Below, piece after piece: positions 1 through 5,891 of a stretch of 5,891 nucleotides of DNA; position 1 is the stretch's first letter, and the number at the start of each line of letters is the position of its first letter. The stretch is taken from contig CAMPGT010000245.1 of the NCBI GenBank assembly GCA_946885665.1, forward strand, positions 1-5,891, given 5' to 3'. Under the pieces are notes generated by a model. It was not told where the DNA came from and made no database searches. It saw only the letters and a list, made by a program, of their open reading frames with translations. This DNA comes from an uncultured Chitinophagaceae bacterium. Lineage in GTDB: Bacteria > Bacteroidota > Bacteroidia > Chitinophagales > Chitinophagaceae. The translations under genes and the position numbers were made by a program.

Positions 1-2858
1 GGTCCTACACCGTGCAGTTCACCGGCGTTGGGTTCAGAACCCGCGAAGAGCGTTTACAGGTGGGCAGCGCCTCATCGTACACAGTAAATGCAGAACTGGT
101 AAATGATGCTACCGGTCTGGATGAAGTGATCGTTACCGGCACAAACGTTGGTACAACCAAACGGCAACTGGGTAACTTTATCAGTTCAGTCTCTGCGGAA
201 GACCTTACAAAAGGCGCATCTACCAATGCACTGCAGGCACTGCAGGGAAAAACAGCAGGAGCGCAAATCATCCAGAACTCCGGCGATCCCGCAGGCGGCA
301 TCTCGGTGCGGCTGCGTGGCATCAGTTCCATTAATTCATCTTCCGAGCCTTTATATATTGTAGATGGCATCATCGTAAATAACGCTACCAACCGCGTTAC
401 CAATACAAGCTACGGTGGCGACAATTTCGTGGGATCGATCGGTCAGAACAGGCTGGTGGACATCAACCCCGCCGACATCGAACGCATCGAGGTGTTGAAT
501 GGCGCCGCTGCTGCCGCGATCTATGGCTCACGCGCGAATGCGGGCGTGATACAGATATTCACCAAGAAAGGACGGACAGGCGCACCGCAGGTGACCTTCT
601 CCACCAATTTTATGGTGAACTCACTGCGGAAAAAAGTGGCGGTAAACCACGCTCCTACAAAGTTCGGCGGCACGCCGGATGAATTGACACAGGATATTAT
701 CAGCGTTGTTGCCGGTGCACTTCCCACCAACACCACACCGGTTACGCGCTACGATTACAATGATTATATTTTCAGAACTGCCCTGGGAACCGACAACAAC
801 GTATCGGTAAGCGGCGGAAGTGAAAAAACCAAATACTATCTCTCGGCTGCCTATCTTAAGAACCAGGGCATCATAAAAAACACAGATTACCAGCGGTACA
901 GTGTCCGCGCCAACATCGACCAGCATTTCAACAAATGGCTGTCGGCCTCGGTAGGCATTAATTACGTCAACAGCGATGCCGACGAAAAACCTGATGGCAA
1001 CTCCTTTTATTCGCCGATCAACGCCATCAACATCATTGGTAATTTCCATGATATCTGGCGGCGCGACGCCGTGGGCAACCTGATGGCGGTGGGAGAAAGG
1101 GGACGCGTTAACCCGGTGTCCATCATCGAAGACTTCAAACAAAGACAGATAACCAATCGTATTCTGGCCAACGCTACGTTGAAAATAAATCCTTTCAAAA
1201 ATTTCAATATCAATTACACGCTGGGCCTGGACAATTACAGCCAGAAAGGAACGACTTTCTTTCCGCCGTATGCGTATAACGTCAATTCGGCGTTTTTTGG
1301 TGGCGGCGAAACCCAGAACGGTTATGCGAGCGCTGCAAGCAACGAATTCTTCCAGATCAACCACGACCTCAGCGCGAGCTACCAGTTTGATATTACCGAC
1401 GACCTGATCTCGGTTACCCAGGCAGGTTATTCCGTACAATACGAAAGGAACCAGTACCTGCTCGCCAGCGGACGGGGCCTTGCACCCGCCGTGCAAACGG
1501 TGGGCGGAGCCAGTACCATCCTGCCTCCTTCGGACAGCAGAAGTGAAATTTCGATCTCGGGCGTTTACCTGCAGCAAAATTTCAAATTCAAAAACAACCT
1601 GTTCTTAACCGGCGCCATAAGAGTTGACGGCTCCTCTGTATTCGGTGAGGACCAACGCAACCAGGTGTACGGAAAGGCGAGCGGAAGCTATGTGATCTCC
1701 GGAACCGAATTCTGGCAGTCGTCATGGTGGAACCTGTTCAAGATCCGGGCGGCCTACGGTCAGTCGGGCAACCTTACAGGAATTGGCGCATACGACAGGT
1801 TCAACAATTATAATCTTACTCCCTACCTCGGCAGGACCGCACTCTTTTCATCCACGCAGCTTGCCAATGAGAACGTGAAGCCGGAGGGTCAGGAAGAACT
1901 GGAGTTCGGTACCGACCTCGGCTTTTTGAACGACAGGATAGGTGTTCAGTTCAACTATTACATCAAGAAAGTAAAATCGTTGTTGCTCAGTCGCGTCATT
2001 GCCCCCACTACGGGCTTTACGAGCCTGCTCGACAATATCGGTTCGCTCGAAAACAAAGGCATCGAACTGGTGCTCACCGTAAATCCTGTGCGTAACAAGG
2101 ACCTCAACTGGAACATAACTGCCATCTACAACCGAAACAGGAACAAGGCAGTGGACATTGGCCAGCAGTTGGCTCTCTTCTCTACCAACGCGGGCGCACC
2201 AGTGGCCATTATCGAAGGACAGCCCATCGGCATTTTCTATGGAACGTTCTTCGCCCGGAACCCCGATGGCAGCATGCTCGTAAAAGGAGAGATCCCCCAG
2301 ATCGCCAAGGGAACACAGACCAGCGTATTAAGTTATACAGTTGACACCAACGATCCCCCGGCTACCGGGGCCACCACCCTCCGTAAAATTGTGGGCGACC
2401 CGAACCCCGATTACACCGGAAGCCTGGTGAACGAGCTGAGCTACAAAAACTTTGACCTGCGCATTCAGTTGGATGCCGTGCAGGGTGTGGATGTATGGAA
2501 TGCCGACTGGAGAACCCGGCAGGGCGTGGGCAACGGTGAAGTGGCCGAACAGGAACACCTCGGTAAGCTGCCCCGTGGCTACATCAGCGGCGTGTATGCT
2601 GTTGAAGAATGGAGAGTTGACGACGGATCGTTCGTGAAACTGCGCGAAGTGGCGCTTTCTTACCGGTTCGGCAGGTTGAAGGGATTGAATGACCTGACGA
2701 TCACTGCCAGCGGACGTAACCTGATTTCATTCGATAATTATAAAGGATATGATCCTGAAGTAAACTCGGGCGGACAAAGCACCCTCCTGAGAGGAATCGA
2801 CTTTGGATCGACACCCATTCCGAGAACCTTCAGCATCGGATTATCCGCAAAATTCTAA
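1..2858 (+). CDS. SusC/RagA-family TonB-linked outer-membrane transporter, 5' partial
   Basis: This is the TonB-dependent outer-membrane barrel of a SusCD nutrient importer. The frame is open from position 3, and the first visible residues (SYTVQFTGVGFRT) match the end of the carboxypeptidase-regulatory-like domain that precedes the plug in SusC proteins. The GTG at 12 is therefore internal; the signal peptide and perhaps 70-80 residues lie upstream. The TonB box DEVIVTG is at 120-140. The plug follows, with RLRGISS (309-329), YIVDG (354-368) and the IERIEVLNGAAAAAIYGSRA block ending in IFTKKG (about 477-572). The rest is the barrel, with late family motifs FVKLREVALSY (2631-2663) and GYDPEVN, ending in LSAKF with the terminal Phe used for barrel assembly. 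About 950 residues are visible, which fits a normal full length near 1,000-1,050. There is no frameshift or internal stop. The substrate cannot be read from the sequence. It is cotranscribed with the susD-like gene 19 bases downstream. Confidence 0.96.
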   Translation, partial: SYTVQFTGVGFRTREERLQVGSASSYTVNAELVNDATGLDEVIVTGTNVGTTKRQLGNFISSVSAEDLTKGASTNALQALQGKTAGAQIIQNSGDPAGGISVRLRGISSINSSSEPLYIVDGIIVNNATNRVTNTSYGGDNFVGSIGQNRLVDINPADIERIEVLNGAAAAAIYGSRANAGVIQIFTKKGRTGAPQVTFSTNFMVNSLRKKVAVNHAPTKFGGTPDELTQDIISVVAGALPTNTTPVTRYDYNDYIFRTALGTDNNVSVSGGSEKTKYYLSAAYLKNQGIIKNTDYQRYSVRANIDQHFNKWLSASVGINYVNSDADEKPDGNSFYSPINAINIIGNFHDIWRRDAVGNLMAVGERGRVNPVSIIEDFKQRQITNRILANATLKINPFKNFNINYTLGLDNYSQKGTTFFPPYAYNVNSAFFGGGETQNGYASAASNEFFQINHDLSASYQFDITDDLISVTQAGYSVQYERNQYLLASGRGLAPAVQTVGGASTILPPSDSRSEISISGVYLQQNFKFKNNLFLTGAIRVDGSSVFGEDQRNQVYGKASGSYVISGTEFWQSSWWNLFKIRAAYGQSGNLTGIGAYDRFNNYNLTPYLGRTALFSSTQLANENVKPEGQEELEFGTDLGFLNDRIGVQFNYYIKKVKSLLLSRVIAPTTGFTSLLDNIGSLENKGIELVLTVNPVRNKDLNWNITAIYNRNRNKAVDIGQQLALFSTNAGAPVAIIEGQPIGIFYGTFFARNPDGSMLVKGEIPQIAKGTQTSVLSYTVDTNDPPATGATTLRKIVGDPNPDYTGSLVNELSYKNFDLRIQLDAVQGVDVWNADWRTRQGVGNGEVAEQEHLGKLPRGYISGVYAVEEWRVDDGSFVKLREVALSYRFGRLKGLNDLTITASGRNLISFDNYKGYDPEVNSGGQSTLLRGIDFGSTPIPRTFSIGLSAKF

Positions 2859-2864
2859 TTATCT

Positions 2865-2871
2865 AAAAAAA
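2865..2871 (+). promoter_or_regulatory. A-rich translation-initiation leader of the susD-like gene
   Basis: A run of seven A residues lies six bases upstream of the ATG at 2878, inside the 19-base spacer after the susC stop. No GGAGG-like site is present. Bacteroidota genes commonly start behind A-rich leaders rather than Shine-Dalgarno sites, and this run helps choose 2878 over the in-frame ATG at 2803, which lies inside susC. The role is inferred from position and composition. Confidence 0.4.
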
Positions 2872-2877
2872 TCTATT

Positions 2878-4167
2878 ATGACTATTAAATCATCTATATC
2901 AAAATATGCCGTGGTTACCGCCCTCCTGTTCTCGGCGTGCAAAAAAGAGTTTGTCAATCCCAATCAGCCCACAGAGGACCAGGTGTTTGCTTCGGAAAGA
3001 GCAGCATCTGCCGTTGCCCTCGGCCTCCAGCGTGTTTATTCGGCAGGCGCGGGAAGCTCGCTCTACGCATTGATAGACGCAAATGGTTTCGTGACCAATG
3101 AACTCGACCTGCGCAACGCCGGTAACATCGGCGAGTTGCAGCTATGGACAGGCGGTAGCGCCATCGATGCCACCAACACCGTACTGCTCAACGTATGGAC
3201 AAAAAGCAACAAGATCATCTACGATGCAGACCTCGTGATCAACTATGCGAACGGCCTTAACGATCCGTCAACCGCCAGCGGGCTCATTGGATTCGCGTCC
3301 ATCTTCAAGGCGCTGTCGCTCGGAAATATGTCGATGCTGTGGGAAAACATTCCCGGATCGATAGGACCCGACGTAAGCTTCATCCCGCGCCTCGATGGAT
3401 TCAAGAAGGCCATTACTGTCATAGACGACGCCATTGCGTTGGTGACGGCAAATCCGCCGGGCGCCACGATACTGGGCAGGTTGCCCGCAGACGTAGACAT
3501 CCTGAATACGCTGTATGCGTTGAAGGCGCGCTATTCACTTTATGCGGGCGATTATCCTGCAGCTTATACAGCCGCAGGAATGGTTGACCTGTCAGTAAAA
3601 TCACAAATAGCGTTTGAGGAAACTACCCAGAACCCCGTGTTTGAATCGGCAACCTCCACCAACAACGTGTATCAGCCAATCGATTCAACAATGGGACTGC
3701 CACCCGCTCTTGCACCCGACCTCAATGATCAGCGCGTGCCGTTTTACATCGGCATCAATCCAACAACGCCACCGCGCCATCGCATCAAAGGATTTTTTGA
3801 TGCCGGCACCAGCGCCGTACCATTCTACCTGCCCGGCGAAATGTTGCTGATCAGGGCCGAAGCGCTGGCGCGCCAGGATATGCTGCCCGATGCGATCATT
3901 GAACTGGATAAGGTAATTACCAAAGAACCCGCCGACGACATTTATGGAGTGGGCGCCGGCCTGGCCGGATTCGCAGGCACAACAAAAGAGGAGATACTGA
4001 CAGAAATATATCGCCAGCGCTGCATTGAAATGTTCATGAGCGGTCAGAAACTGGAAGACATGAGGAGGTTCGACAGGCCATTGTCGGAACGCAAACGCAA
4101 TTTCTTCCCGTATCCATTCTCAGAAAGAGACAACAACCCCAATACACCGGGCGATCCTGATTTTTAA
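2878..4167 (+). CDS. SusD/RagB-family nutrient-binding outer-membrane lipoprotein
   Basis: This is the surface lipoprotein that caps the SusC barrel and helps capture substrate. The start at 2878 is preferred because it gives a compact lipoprotein signal: hydrophobic AVVTALLFSA and then Cys21, the predicted lipidation site, followed by KKE. A longer in-frame start at 2803 overlaps susC and would put a polar extension before the signal. The 429-residue product is a little short for the family, often 450-600, but looks complete. TPR-like helical segments are visible near residues 207-235 (LNTLYALKARYSLYAGDYPAA) and 320-345 (GEMLLIRAEALARQDMLPDA). The C-terminal signature QRCIEMFMSGQKLEDMRRF starts at residue 380, and the end FFPYPFSERDNNPNTP is typical of SusD/RagB. 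Lipobox position -3 is Phe, slightly off consensus but tolerated. The gene closes the susCD unit, with a terminator hairpin 25 bases after the stop. The ligand is unknown. Confidence 0.95.
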   Translation: MTIKSSISKYAVVTALLFSACKKEFVNPNQPTEDQVFASERAASAVALGLQRVYSAGAGSSLYALIDANGFVTNELDLRNAGNIGELQLWTGGSAIDATNTVLLNVWTKSNKIIYDADLVINYANGLNDPSTASGLIGFASIFKALSLGNMSMLWENIPGSIGPDVSFIPRLDGFKKAITVIDDAIALVTANPPGATILGRLPADVDILNTLYALKARYSLYAGDYPAAYTAAGMVDLSVKSQIAFEETTQNPVFESATSTNNVYQPIDSTMGLPPALAPDLNDQRVPFYIGINPTTPPRHRIKGFFDAGTSAVPFYLPGEMLLIRAEALARQDMLPDAIIELDKVITKEPADDIYGVGAGLAGFAGTTKEEILTEIYRQRCIEMFMSGQKLEDMRRFDRPLSERKRNFFPYPFSERDNNPNTPGDPDF

Positions 4168-4186
4168 ATTCGACTTCAGTTGCATG

Positions 4187-4232
4187 AAAAAGATTGGCGG
4201 CGGGCAGTTTTGCCTGTCGCCAATTTTTATTT
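4187..4232 (+). terminator. Rho-independent terminator after susD, in the convergent gap
   Basis: Left arm 4193-4206 pairs with right arm 4211-4224 around the four-base loop GTTT. In the + strand transcript all 14 positions pair, two of them as G-U wobbles, and the stem is followed by TTTTTATTT (4224-4232). Read from the - strand, the same two positions become A-C mismatches. That strand does still have a T-run after the stem (complement of A4187-4191), so weaker bidirectional use is likely. The T-tract overlaps the stop codon of the opposing PLP-enzyme gene (4227-4229), so both genes end on one compact element. Confidence 0.85.
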
Positions 4233-5786
4233 GCGCTTAGCCAGCCACTCCGCCATTCCATATTCACTCAGGCTTAATTTTCCACCCATGGCGTTGGCAC
4301 CATTCATGGTTCCGGTAAATTCAAAACTCAAGCGTACACCGTTTTCTTTATAAAAGCTGCGCAGCAAAATCTCATTTCCTGAAATCGTTCCCGCCACCTC
4401 GCGCGGCACGAGTGTTCCATGATGCGTGCCCGTTATCGCATTTTCTTTTTGAAATAGCGAAAACCGATGGTGCGCCGTTCCTGCTGCAAATTTCATTTCA
4501 ACGTCCCACTCACCGGTAAGGTCAGACGCGGGAGCAGCAAGCGTTTTTTGTGACGGCTTTGGATTTGACAGCACCTCAAACACCCTGTCGGCAATGATTT
4601 TTTCTTCACCGGCATTCAATTGCGAAGTGTTGATCATGATGGTCGGTCTTTGGTTGGGAGGAAACGGCAGAAAACTTCCCATGCCGCTCACCGCGATGCG
4701 CGGTTCACCCTCCCAGAGCAGTTGCTCTACCTCACTACCGGTCATAGGTATACGCGCGGTGTCCCATTTCACATGAAGCGAGGGACTTGGATTCGATAAT
4801 TCTGCGGGCTTAGGCTGTTCTATGTCGAGCGTTAGCCCGTCGATTTTTTTCAGTTTGCCGGCAATATATTCGAGTCTCTTCGTCCAGGTCTTTATTTCCT
4901 TTTCGTGGTCGCGTTTCATCCACATTTCCACGCCGGCAAGCATGCCGAGTACTTCTTCACGTCCAACTTTATAACCACGGCCAAACCCGTGATGTGGTGC
5001 GCTGGTTACCCATGCTGCTTTGATGAGATCTTTGCGGCCTATCAACAGCCCGGCGCATTGCGGGCCGGCAAGATATTTTCCGCCGCTGTAGGCCACCAGG
5101 TCGGCGCCAAGCGACAAATGCGGATTAGGCAATGGCAAGCCTTCGGCAGCCGCATCCACCAGGATGGGAACGCCACGCGGCTTTGTGAGCGATGCAATTT
5201 CTTTTACGGAAAGCGGACCGTTCATGGACCGCCGGCCGGCAAGCACCAGTACCATTGCCGTGTTGGGTCCCAGCGCAGCTTCAAGCTCTTCTTTCGTTTC
5301 CACCGTGATCATCTTCACTCCCACTCCCCGAACGGCAGATTCATAAGCTGTCCACGAATATTTTGGAATGATCACTTCATTCTTCATGCCGGTGAGGTCT
5401 GGAAGTTGCCAAAGCTTATCGGGGTCGCCGCCGGTTACAACGCCCGTGGTGGCCAGTATCAGCGCTGCGGTGGCGCCTGCGGTAACCATCCCCCACTCGG
5501 CCCCTGTAAGTTCGGCCAGTTTCTGCCCGGCCGCATCCATTAATTCATCTATCGACACATAATCGAGCGTGGCCTCCTGCATGGCCTGCTCCACCTCCGG
5601 CAGCATGCGGCAGCCGCCTATAACGGTGATGGTTCCACGCCCATTGATAATGGGACGCACGCCGAGTTTTTCATAGATGCCTTTGCGCTTAGGTGGCTGT
5701 TCACGGCCCGCGTAAACTGAAGGAACGGGTGCGGCGCCCGCCAATGGAAGAATGGCGAGGCCCTTAATGATTTCTCTTCGATTCAT
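4227..5786 (-). CDS. Tat-exported SelA/DgaE-like PLP-dependent enzyme with C-terminal beta-rich domain
   Basis: This 519-residue protein is a fold-type I PLP enzyme of the group that includes L-seryl-tRNA(Sec) selenium transferase (SelA) and D-glucosaminate-6-phosphate ammonia lyase (DgaE). The start at 5786 is chosen because it opens with NRREIIKG, a twin-arginine motif (Arg3-Arg4), then a hydrophobic stretch and a likely cleavage after VYA (residue 26). Family blocks follow in order: INGRGTITVIGGC (47-59), ELTGAEWGMVTAGATAAL (92-109), GMKNEVIIPK (133-142), ILVDAAAE with Asp211 expected to contact the PLP pyridine nitrogen, and VAYSGGKYLAGPQCAGLLIGR with Lys237 as the expected Schiff-base lysine. 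GRGYKVGREEVLGMLAG (269-285) is also characteristic. Residues 421-519 form an added beta-rich domain (LTGEWDV, ITGTHHG, FEFTGTMNG, SLSEYGMAEW). No selB or selenocysteine context is seen, so tRNA selenation is unlikely. A periplasmic lyase or related PLP reaction is inferred; the substrate is unknown. The gene converges on susCD and has its own leader. Confidence 0.88.
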   Translation of the reverse strand: MNRREIIKGLAILPLAGAAPVPSVYAGREQPPKRKGIYEKLGVRPIINGRGTITVIGGCRMLPEVEQAMQEATLDYVSIDELMDAAGQKLAELTGAEWGMVTAGATAALILATTGVVTGGDPDKLWQLPDLTGMKNEVIIPKYSWTAYESAVRGVGVKMITVETKEELEAALGPNTAMVLVLAGRRSMNGPLSVKEIASLTKPRGVPILVDAAAEGLPLPNPHLSLGADLVAYSGGKYLAGPQCAGLLIGRKDLIKAAWVTSAPHHGFGRGYKVGREEVLGMLAGVEMWMKRDHEKEIKTWTKRLEYIAGKLKKIDGLTLDIEQPKPAELSNPSPSLHVKWDTARIPMTGSEVEQLLWEGEPRIAVSGMGSFLPFPPNQRPTIMINTSQLNAGEEKIIADRVFEVLSNPKPSQKTLAAPASDLTGEWDVEMKFAAGTAHHRFSLFQKENAITGTHHGTLVPREVAGTISGNEILLRSFYKENGVRLSFEFTGTMNGANAMGGKLSLSEYGMAEWLAKRK

Positions 5787-5834
5787 TATCTAATTTAAAA
5801 CGAGAATTTTAAACCGATACAAATAATGCTGGCG

Positions 5835-5861
5835 AAAAAGGCCCCGCAGAGCAGGGCCTTT
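5835..5861 (-). terminator. Rho-independent terminator, probably of a - strand gene ending at the window edge
   Basis: The arms AAAGGCCC (5837-5844) and GGGCCTTT (5854-5861) are perfect inverted repeats, with an inner GC/GC pair around a three-base loop. Position 5845 against 5853 is a U-G wobble in the - strand transcript but a C-A mismatch in the + strand transcript. On the - strand the 11-pair stem runs into five Ts (complement of A5835-5839). On the + strand the following T-run is broken by ACA. Both signs favour - strand use. The element sits upstream of the PLP-enzyme gene, so it separates that gene from its - strand neighbour. Confidence 0.75.
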
Positions 5862-5891
5862 ACATTTTTGCTAAACAAATTATTAGAATCC

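Noticed and set aside
231..247. A short direct repeat CTGCAGG-CACTGCAGGG in the susC plug region
   Set aside because: It encodes LQALQGK, a normal conserved plug segment (ALQGKTAG), so the repeat follows from the protein sequence.
621..1577. A 318-codon open frame on the - strand inside the susC-like gene
   Set aside because: It is wholly antisense to a strongly conserved TonB transporter. Its translation is rich in Val, Arg and Ile without recognisable motifs, as expected for a shadow of the real frame.
2356..2370. A perfect six-base inverted repeat (CCCCGG, loop CTA, CCGGGG) in susC
   Set aside because: It has no T-tract, falls in mid-gene and simply encodes Pro-Pro-Ala-Thr-Gly. It is most likely chance in a GC-rich coding stretch.
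2803..2877. An earlier in-frame ATG that would extend the SusD-like protein by 25 residues
   Set aside because: It lies inside the end of susC, and the added residues are polar and placed before the lipoprotein signal. The ATG at 2878 gives a standard signal behind an A-rich leader.
4905..5543. A 212-codon open frame on the + strand opposite the PLP-enzyme gene
   Set aside because: The - strand frame carries all the PLP-family motifs across this stretch. The + strand translation is His/Cys-rich, shows no domain, and has no credible start context.
5787..5834. A possible Bacteroidota promoter for the PLP-enzyme gene on the - strand (TTATTTG at 5826-5820)
   Set aside because: It resembles the -7 element TAnnTTTG, but the internal spacing is one base short and no clear -33 TTTG/TTG is placed correctly upstream. 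A promoter must exist somewhere near if the 5835-5861 terminator is real, but I cannot place it.

Overview
The window looks like a chromosomal piece of a Bacteroidota bacterium, probably a Chitinophagaceae-type soil or aquatic member. The reasons are a SusC/RagA TonB-dependent transporter directly followed by a SusD/RagB lipoprotein, the lipoprotein signal followed by Cys-Lys-Lys-Glu, A-rich leaders in place of Shine-Dalgarno sites, and a C-terminal Phe on the outer-membrane barrel. The genus assignment is an impression from protein style, not a search result.

Layout. (1) Positions 1-2858, + strand: a 5'-truncated susC-like gene. The window opens inside the N-terminal carboxypeptidase-regulatory-like domain, so the signal peptide and true start lie upstream. 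(2) After a 19-base spacer, 2878-4167, + strand: a susD-like lipoprotein gene, complete. (3) 4168-4226: a short convergent gap holding a strong hairpin terminator, shared with the gene on the other strand. (4) 4227-5786, - strand: a complete gene for a Tat-exported, PLP-dependent enzyme of the SelA/DgaE-like fold-type I group. It carries an extra C-terminal beta-rich domain of about 100 residues. (5) 5787-5891: a leader region with a second hairpin whose wobble pairing and T-tract point to the - strand. It is probably the terminator of a further - strand gene that ends at the window edge.

How the parts may work together. SusC and SusD form the usual 'pedal-bin' outer-membrane import complex: SusD lid, SusC TonB-driven barrel. 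No glycan hydrolase, sulfatase, peptidase or regulator lies in the window, so the substrate cannot be named. The neighbouring PLP enzyme appears to act in the periplasm and belongs to a group that includes ammonia lyases acting on amino sugar acids. It is tempting to think of a nitrogen-containing nutrient, but the gene is convergent and separately transcribed, so a functional link is only a hypothesis.

No tRNA, rRNA, CRISPR array, insertion sequence or phage signal was seen. The most interesting item is the exported PLP enzyme with its added domain and a changed motif in its large domain. No wholly new system is evident in the bases shown.
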